NCBI GenBank assembly: GCA_035507035.1
Contig: DATJOJ010000027.1
Location: 1 to 17,729 of the forward strand
Direction of reading: 5' to 3'
DNA length: 17,729 bases
Source: DATJOJ01 sp035507035
GTDB lineage: Bacteria > Acidobacteriota > Terriglobia > Terriglobales > Acidobacteriaceae
The translations under genes were made by a program, and so were the position numbers. This document shows positions 14,321 through 17,729 of the stretch, piece after piece (within the stretch, counting starts at the first letter, position 1; each line of letters starts with the position of its first letter). Under the pieces are notes generated by a model. That model ran no database searches. It was not told the origin of the DNA and saw only the letters and a list, made by a program, of their open reading frames with translations.

Positions 14321-14887
14321 TCACGCCGTCCCCATGTTTGGATGCGACAGCCTATATCCATTGACCACCAGCAAGTCCACTGCATTTTGGAAGGCCAGGC
14401 GCAAGTCCGCTTCGTGTTTCCCGGGCACCGTCTTGGAGGACAATAGGGTTCCGGTGCCATGGACCAATCCCCACAGCGCCAGCACCAGAGCGGTGTGCTG
14501 ATCCGGCGTTCCGCCCAGCCATTCCGCGCTCCTGCGTTTCATGAACTCCAGCGTCACCCTGGGTTCTTCGATCTTGATAAATATTCCCGCCGAGATCAGT
14601 TGATACTCGTGATGATGGCTCGCGATGAAATCCACCGTCCGCTGGCAGGCTTCGGTCAGAGAGCCGCATGGTTCCAACACTGCCAGCAAATCCCGCTGCG
14701 TGCGGTGCAAAAGCGCCCGCAGAATTTCCTTGCGGTTGCGAAAGCGGCGGTACACCGCCGGCGTATTGGTGTGCGCCGCTCTGGCCAGCGTACGCATCGA
14801 GAGCGCTTTTTCTCCTCCTCGTACAAACAGCTTTCGTGCGGTATTGAGAATGCGATCCTCCAACTGCGGATCGGGTTGTCGGGGCAT
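14321..14887 (-). CDS. TetR-family transcriptional repressor
   Basis: This 188-residue regulator has a TetR_N helix-turn-helix: I-L-N-T-A-R-K-L-F (13-21), then S-M-R-T-L-A-R-A-A (30-38) and the recognition region T-N-T-P-A-V-Y-R-R-F-R-N-R-K-E-I-L (40-56). The C-terminal part (about 60-180) is all-helical and of the TetR_C_13-like WHG kind (L-A-L-W-G-L-V-H-G, 136-144), which would bind an unknown ligand. GAGGA lies 9 nt before the ATG. It is divergent from two small unknown genes, and a strong inverted repeat in between overlaps both predicted promoters, so it most likely represses itself and that pair. Release of repression by a small hydrophobic or aromatic inducer is usual for the family but not shown here. 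Confidence 0.92.
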   Translation of the reverse strand: MPRQPDPQLEDRILNTARKLFVRGGEKALSMRTLARAAHTNTPAVYRRFRNRKEILRALLHRTQRDLLAVLEPCGSLTEACQRTVDFIASHHHEYQLISAGIFIKIEEPRVTLEFMKRRSAEWLGGTPDQHTALVLALWGLVHGTGTLLSSKTVPGKHEADLRLAFQNAVDLLVVNGYRLSHPNMGTA

Positions 14888-14903
14888 GGTCGTTCCTCGG
14901 TCG

Positions 14904-14932
14904 TTTATGTTACGTTGACAGCGTAAACGTAA
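14904..14932 (-). promoter_or_regulatory. Predicted tetR promoter
   Basis: On the minus strand, TTACGT (14932-14927) and CATAAA (14909-14904) are 17 bp apart, a reasonable sigma70 -35/-10 pair that would start transcription about 10 bp before the tetR ATG's leader. The 25-bp inverted repeat 14909-14933 fills the space between the two boxes, which fits autorepression. Confidence 0.5.
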
Positions 14933-14933
14933 C
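14909..14933. promoter_or_regulatory. TetR operator: 25-bp inverted repeat with perfect 8-bp arms
   Basis: GTTACGTT (14909-14916) is mirrored exactly by AACGTAAC (14926-14933) with a 9-bp spacer. It sits in the gap between the divergent tetR (14887, leftward) and the first small gene (15001, rightward). It overlaps the -35 box of the rightward promoter and the whole promoter core of tetR, which is where a TetR dimer would block both. Arm length, spacing and position all fit a TetR-family operator. A related half-site (CTTAACGCTTAC, 14942-14953) follows and could extend the site. Confidence 0.8.
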
Positions 14934-14943
14934 AGTGTATACT
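14915..14943 (+). promoter_or_regulatory. Near-consensus sigma70 promoter of the two small genes
   Basis: TTGACA (14915-14920) and TATACT (14938-14943) are separated by exactly 17 bp: a perfect -35 and a five-of-six -10 at ideal spacing. The start of transcription would be near 14950, giving a leader of about 50 bases with AAGGAG before the ATG at 15001. The TetR operator covers the -35 box. Such a strong promoter is rare without tight repression. Confidence 0.8.
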
Positions 14944-15000
14944 TAACGCTTACATATATCTCATAGGCAGCTTTCGTTGTTCAAGGAGATTCAATCTAAG

Positions 15001-15279
15001 ATGTCTTCGCGTGATGATTCGCCCAACCACCTGCTGGTGGTTCAGCTCAACGCCGATCTGCGTAGCGCCCAGCTTGATTTGCTGAGCGCACAATGCGCTA
15101 CCGACCGCCTCCGGCTGCGCTTTTCGCCGGAAGATATGGCGCGACTTGGGGACCGCCATATTTTGCTCAAGGCCGCCAGTTCTGCCAACGCCCTTCAGGA
15201 CTTCTATAAAACCATCGAAAAAGCCGTGCGGGCCATCGATTCTGCCGCATCAGCGACCGACGTTTCCCAGACCCCCTAA
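15001..15279 (+). CDS. Small protein of unknown function, first gene of TetR-controlled pair
   Basis: I do not recognise this 92-residue protein. The ATG at 15001 has AAGGAG 12 nt upstream; an in-frame TTG at 14977 lies before that site and is rejected. The sequence has a hydrophobic strand (N-H-L-L-V-V-Q-L-N-A-D-L, 9-20), a helix with one cysteine (C33), a segment F-S-P-E-D-M-A-R-L-G-D (42-52) and a C-terminal amphipathic helix (about 62-85). It is probably cytosolic, with no signal peptide or membrane helix. It is downstream of the strong TetR-controlled promoter and 14 bp before the next small gene, so the pair is one operon. Its low-cysteine, mixed-helix make-up gives no enzyme hint; a regulator, chaperone or toxin-like role is not supported by any motif. 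Confidence 0.65.
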   Translation: MSSRDDSPNHLLVVQLNADLRSAQLDLLSAQCATDRLRLRFSPEDMARLGDRHILLKAASSANALQDFYKTIEKAVRAIDSAASATDVSQTP

Positions 15280-15293
15280 CTTCGGAGAGAACC

Positions 15294-15503
15294 ATGGCAG
15301 ATATGTTTCGCCCCGGCGACGCGGCTCCCTGTTCGGGGGTCTTCAAAGTCGTCCATTCCTTGCAGCACGTCGCCCCGCACTACGTGATCGCGCTTTATCG
15401 CGATACCTTCCTGCCCTGCCTGGAATGCGGCGACGAAGTCCGTTTTGAGCTGGCCCTTTCCGCCGTTTACGTGCAAACCCATCCCGCATTTCATCGACCC
15501 TGA
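15294..15503 (+). CDS. Small Cys/His protein of unknown function, second gene of TetR-controlled pair
   Basis: This 69-residue protein has an excellent ribosome-binding site (GGAGAG, 5 nt before the ATG). It opens M-F-R-P-G-D-A-A-P-C-S-G-V-F (4-17), a beta turn like that of small single-domain beta proteins. It carries C13, a C-L-E-C pair (C42, C45 in C-L-E-C-G-D-E-V-R-F) and five histidines (H21, H25, H29, H63, H67). The C-x-x-C-G knuckle with another Cys or His could bind zinc, but a full four-ligand set cannot be assigned. It is presumably cytosolic. It is co-transcribed with the 92-residue protein 14 bp upstream and followed by a weak T-run hairpin. I know no family; it might be redox- or metal-linked, which is inference. 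Confidence 0.65.
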   Translation: MADMFRPGDAAPCSGVFKVVHSLQHVAPHYVIALYRDTFLPCLECGDEVRFELALSAVYVQTHPAFHRP

Positions 15504-15518
15504 ACCTGTGGGGTTTTT
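15498..15518 (+). terminator. Weak intrinsic terminator of the small-gene pair
   Basis: Starting at the stop codon of the 69-residue gene, ACCC or AACC can pair with GGGT or GGTT across a short loop and is followed directly by TTTTT (15514-15518). The stem is only about 4 bp, so termination may depend on the larger hairpin at 15525-15545. Confidence 0.3.
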
Positions 15519-15582
15519 GGGTGGCGCAGCGCTTCCAGCGCTGCGATCCAGCCCACCACACTATCGTCCGCGCTTTTAGCGC
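15519..15582. repeat. REP-like palindromic element (two hairpins)
   Basis: CGCAGCGCT (15525-15533) and AGCGCTGCG (15537-15545) form a perfect 9-bp hairpin with loop TCC; the flanks GGGTGG and CCAGCCC extend it with a bulge. A second small hairpin, GCGCT-TTT-AGCGC (15570-15582), follows. Paired GC palindromes in a non-coding gap are typical of REP/BIME elements. The remaining gap up to 15769 contains only a promoter-like TATAAT. Confidence 0.5.
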
Positions 15583-15715
15583 CTGAGGTAGATTGAACGG
15601 GTGCTTCCTGAGCCGCGAGGAATCTGCTTTCCGATTAAACCTCAGTTAGACACACCGAAGGCCCAACCCCTTACCCCGCGCGCCTTTTGCCTCACTGCCT
15701 CCGCCAACTCTGGCG

Positions 15716-15721
15716 TATAAT
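15716..15721 (+). promoter_or_regulatory. Candidate -10 box of the 549-residue secreted protein gene
   Basis: TATAAT lies 48 bp before the ATG at 15770. At 17 bp upstream there is only CACTGC, and a TTGCCT is 23 bp away, so the -35 is poor. The -10 is perfect and the position is right for a promoter, perhaps one needing an activator. Confidence 0.4.
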
Positions 15722-15769
15722 TCCCCGACGCCGCTTACGCCCTCGCAGCGTCCACCATAAGGAGCCTCG

Positions 15770-17419
15770 ATGAAATCCTGCGCCCTACGTTTTTGTTTAA
15801 TCCTTCTCGTCCTCATCTCGCCCGCGTGGGCGCAATGGTCTTCCAATCCCGCAGCCAACACCCTCCTCGCCGGTGGCACGGGCGATCAGGTTCAACCCAA
15901 GATCCTGCCGCTTTCCAACGGTAATTGGTACCTCAGTTGGTTCGACGGCACCGCCACTCCTCCGCCCGCGGGCTACAAAGTCTACGCGCAAGCCATCGAC
16001 GCCGGCGGCGTGGCGCTTGGCCCATCGAACGGCGGCCTCGTCGCCAATCTCGGCCTCAGCTCCACCGAAGATTACGGCCTCAGCGTCGACACCGCGAATA
16101 ACGAACTCATTGCTTTCCAGGACGATCGCGAAGGCTCCAACGTGCAAATTACCGCTGTCAAGATCAGTCCCGCCGGCCAGATGCTCTGGGGACCCAACGG
16201 CATTCAGCTCACCAACGATCAGAATTCCAATAACAGTCCCAAGATCGCCGGCACCAGCGACGGCGATGTCGTCGTTGCCTGGACCAGCAACAGTAACGTT
16301 GTGTTACAAAAGCTCGATCCCAGCGGTTCGCCGCTCTGGGGTAGCGGAATCGTCCTCAGCGCCTCGAAGACAAATTTCGAGCTCGCCGATCTCCATGCCG
16401 CCGACAGCGGCTCCGTCATCGTCTCTTTCGTCAGCAGCGCCGGCTTCGGCTCGCCGAGCACCCTTCTCGCCAACAAGCTCTCCGCCACTGGCCAACTTCT
16501 CTGGGGATCGCAAAACCTCGTCATCTACAACGCTGGATCTCTCCAGTTTGGCGAATTCCCCTATTTCGTTCCCGATGGCAACGGCGGCGCCGTCTTCGCC
16601 TGGTATAGCAACTCGCCTGCTCTGCAAGTGTTCGCGCAACACATTCTCTCGAACGGCAGCGCAGCTTTTCCGCAGAACGGTGCTCCCGGCGCCACTGGCG
16701 GCACAGACGTTCGCGTCAGCCCCTCCGTTTCTTACGACGCCAGTACCGGCGAAACCTTCCTGTTCTGGACCGAGCAGGATTCCAATCAGATTTTCGGCGG
16801 CGTCTCCGGCCAGAAATTCGATAGCGCCGGCAATCCGCAGTGGGGAACGAGCGGCCTCGTCATCGTTCCGCTTAACAATGATCAAGAACTCTGGGTCGAG
16901 AACGTCCAGCGCGCGGACGGCGCCCTCGTCTTCTGGGTTGACGAAGCCAGCTTCGGCAACGACGTCATCAACGCCGCCCAGCTCAGCGGCGCTGGGCAGT
17001 TCACTTGCAGCATTTTCCCGGTCTCCACCTCGACTGCCAGCAAGTCGCGCCTCGTCGCCTCGCAAGCTGCCTCCGGTCAAGCCACGGTCGTCTGGCAGGA
17101 CAATCCAAACGACGAGCAGGACAACATCCTTATTCAGGATGTCAATCCCGATTGCTCGCTCGGCTATCCGCCGATTCAATGTTCCGATCTGACCGGCGCT
17201 CATTCGCGCTGCCAGAACGGCAATCTGCAAATCGAGATCGGATTGAACGATCGCAGCTTCGACGGTGACCAGCTCGGCGTGCAGATCAACGGGACCAATT
17301 ATTCGCCACGCATTAGAGGTTTGAACGCGCGCATCAGCGTTCCCGGCCAAGGTTCGAACACGGTGCTGCTGACGAATCCTTCGGGCTGCGTGGCGCAGAA
17401 AACATTGCAGTGTCCATGA
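15770..17419 (+). CDS. Large secreted repeat protein, probable beta-propeller
   Basis: This 549-residue protein has a classic signal peptide (1-21, ...S-P-A-W-A|Q). The mature part repeats a pattern of about 60 residues: a strand such as V-V-V-A-W or G-A-V-F-A-W, then a G-x-x-L-W-G-x-x-G-I-x-L type turn (G-Q-M-L-W-G, G-S-P-L-W-G, G-Q-L-L-W-G, G-N-P-Q-W-G). This suits a beta-propeller of six or seven blades. The C-terminal 80 residues differ and are cysteine-rich (C-S-L-G, I-Q-C-S, S-R-C-Q, S-G-C-V, L-Q-C-P), perhaps a small disulfide-held domain. It is extracellular or on the surface; no catalytic motif is seen. AAGGAG is 5 nt before the ATG. Its stop overlaps the start of the next secreted gene (ATGA), so the two are probably made together. 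Confidence 0.85.
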   Translation: MKSCALRFCLILLVLISPAWAQWSSNPAANTLLAGGTGDQVQPKILPLSNGNWYLSWFDGTATPPPAGYKVYAQAIDAGGVALGPSNGGLVANLGLSSTEDYGLSVDTANNELIAFQDDREGSNVQITAVKISPAGQMLWGPNGIQLTNDQNSNNSPKIAGTSDGDVVVAWTSNSNVVLQKLDPSGSPLWGSGIVLSASKTNFELADLHAADSGSVIVSFVSSAGFGSPSTLLANKLSATGQLLWGSQNLVIYNAGSLQFGEFPYFVPDGNGGAVFAWYSNSPALQVFAQHILSNGSAAFPQNGAPGATGGTDVRVSPSVSYDASTGETFLFWTEQDSNQIFGGVSGQKFDSAGNPQWGTSGLVIVPLNNDQELWVENVQRADGALVFWVDEASFGNDVINAAQLSGAGQFTCSIFPVSTSTASKSRLVASQAASGQATVVWQDNPNDEQDNILIQDVNPDCSLGYPPIQCSDLTGAHSRCQNGNLQIEIGLNDRSFDGDQLGVQINGTNYSPRIRGLNARISVPGQGSNTVLLTNPSGCVAQKTLQCP

Positions 17420-17729
17420 GCGGGCTGATTCATCACCGATTTGCAAGGGCGCGCTGTGAAGCGCGCCCGTCGGCCTTTGGGCCGAATCTTGCGCAGTCGA
17501 GAAACCTGGTTTTCGTCGTTCTGCTTTTGCTGGCTCCCGCCACCGCCCAAAATCCAGCTTGCCGCAATGGGGACAGAACTCGCAGCACACCGGCTATCTC
17601 GCCGTCACCGGGCAGGCGCCTCAAACCAAGCTCAGCGATCTTGTCTTCGATCCCTTCGTCTCCAAAGAGATCGCCGAATCCGGCGCTCTTCTCATGCACT
17701 ACCAGGTTCCACTGGTGAACGGAACCAGT
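17416..17729 (+). pseudogene. Second secreted protein gene, frameshifted and cut by the window end
   Basis: The ATG at 17416 overlaps the previous stop as ATGA. In that frame a long basic N-terminus leads to a signal peptide core (L-V-F-V-V-L-L-L-L-A-P-A-T-A-Q-N-P-A) ending at 17559, after which the frame becomes unlike protein. In the next frame, from 17562 to the window end, a good protein reads P-Q-W-G-Q-N-S-Q-H-T-G-Y-L-A-V, then S-D-L-V-F-D-P-F-V and H-Y-Q-V-P-L-V-N-G-T. Adding one G at the TG of 17560-17561 would join the two as N-P-A-W-P-Q-W-G-Q-N. So one base is missing, by mutation or by sequencing or assembly error. The intact product would be a large exported protein of unknown role, partner of the upstream repeat protein. 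The hairpin pair at 17447-17485 falls inside the N-terminal segment, so the real start may be later or non-standard. Confidence 0.6.
17447..17485. repeat. Two perfect tandem hairpins between the secreted-protein genes
   Basis: GGGCGCGCT (17447-17455) and AGCGCGCCC (17460-17468) form a perfect 9-bp stem with loop GTGA. TCGGCC (17470-17475) and GGCCGA (17480-17485) form a perfect 6-bp stem with loop TTTG directly after. There is no T-run, so it is not a standard terminator. Like the element at 15519-15582, it is REP-like, and it starts 28 bp after the stop of the large secreted protein. Confidence 0.55.

Noticed and set aside
15873..17192. 439-residue open frame on the plus strand inside the secreted repeat protein gene
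   Set aside because: Rich in S, P, A and R with no domain; it is a shifted frame of the 549-residue gene, which has a signal peptide, ribosome site and regular repeats.
16304..17590. 428-residue open frame on the minus strand
   Set aside because: Antisense shadow of the secreted protein genes; no ribosome-binding site or motif, and GC bias explains the long frame.
1..17729. CRISPR array, insertion sequence or transposase gene
   Set aside because: No regularly spaced repeats and no protein with transposase or Cas motifs; the only mobility signs are the tmRNA fragment and REP-like hairpins.

Overview
The window is GC-rich (roughly 55-60%), densely packed and coding on both strands, with several GTG starts and Shine-Dalgarno-type leaders. 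The gene content suggests a soil-type acidobacterium (Terriglobia-like): an S53 sedolisin, a secreted class C beta-lactamase-like hydrolase, a secreted DinB-like protein, a ClC channel with a CBS tail, and large secreted proteins with W-G repeats. This placement is inference from style and content. There is no marker gene and no complete RNA gene in the window.

Left edge (1-394): no credible gene. It holds a 24-bp fragment (306-329) that reads exactly like the 3' end of a tmRNA gene (T-loop, acceptor strand, CCA) without the rest of the gene. That is the expected scar of an integrative element that used ssrA as its attachment site. Next comes a minus-strand operon (2493 down to 395): a yeast-type cytosine deaminase homologue with a long N-terminal extension, an adducin-type class II aldolase homologue, and an HD-domain protein with the ligand pattern of PhnZ/MIOX mixed-valent diiron oxygenases. 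This trio looks like an undescribed small catabolic pathway. A divergent intergenic region with a perfect inverted repeat separates it from a secreted proline-rich RcnB-like protein.

Middle (3372-10284): an AAA-type ATPase, an S53 pro-peptidase, a small exported OB-like protein divergent from a secreted serine hydrolase, then three minus-strand genes (a single-span periplasmic protein, a nine-span membrane protein, an exported DinB-like protein) and a 90-residue possible Sm-like/SH3 protein.

Right half: a TPR membrane-anchored protein translationally coupled (GTGA overlap) to a ClC chloride channel with a CBS domain; divergently, a two-span GGDEF diguanylate cyclase with an intact I-site. 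Convergent to the cyclase is a TetR regulator, which is divergent from two small unknown genes. The TetR/small-gene intergenic region has a near-perfect sigma70 promoter (TTGACA, 17 bp, TATACT) whose -35 box is overlapped by a 25-bp inverted repeat that also fits between the predicted -35 and -10 of tetR: a very clear repressor switch with an unknown output. The window ends with a 549-residue secreted repeat protein, overlapping by ATGA a second secreted gene that is frameshifted by what looks like one missing G and cut by the window edge. Palindromic hairpins of REP type sit before and after the 549-residue gene.

The best candidates for something undescribed are the deaminase/aldolase/HD operon and the TetR-controlled two-gene unit.
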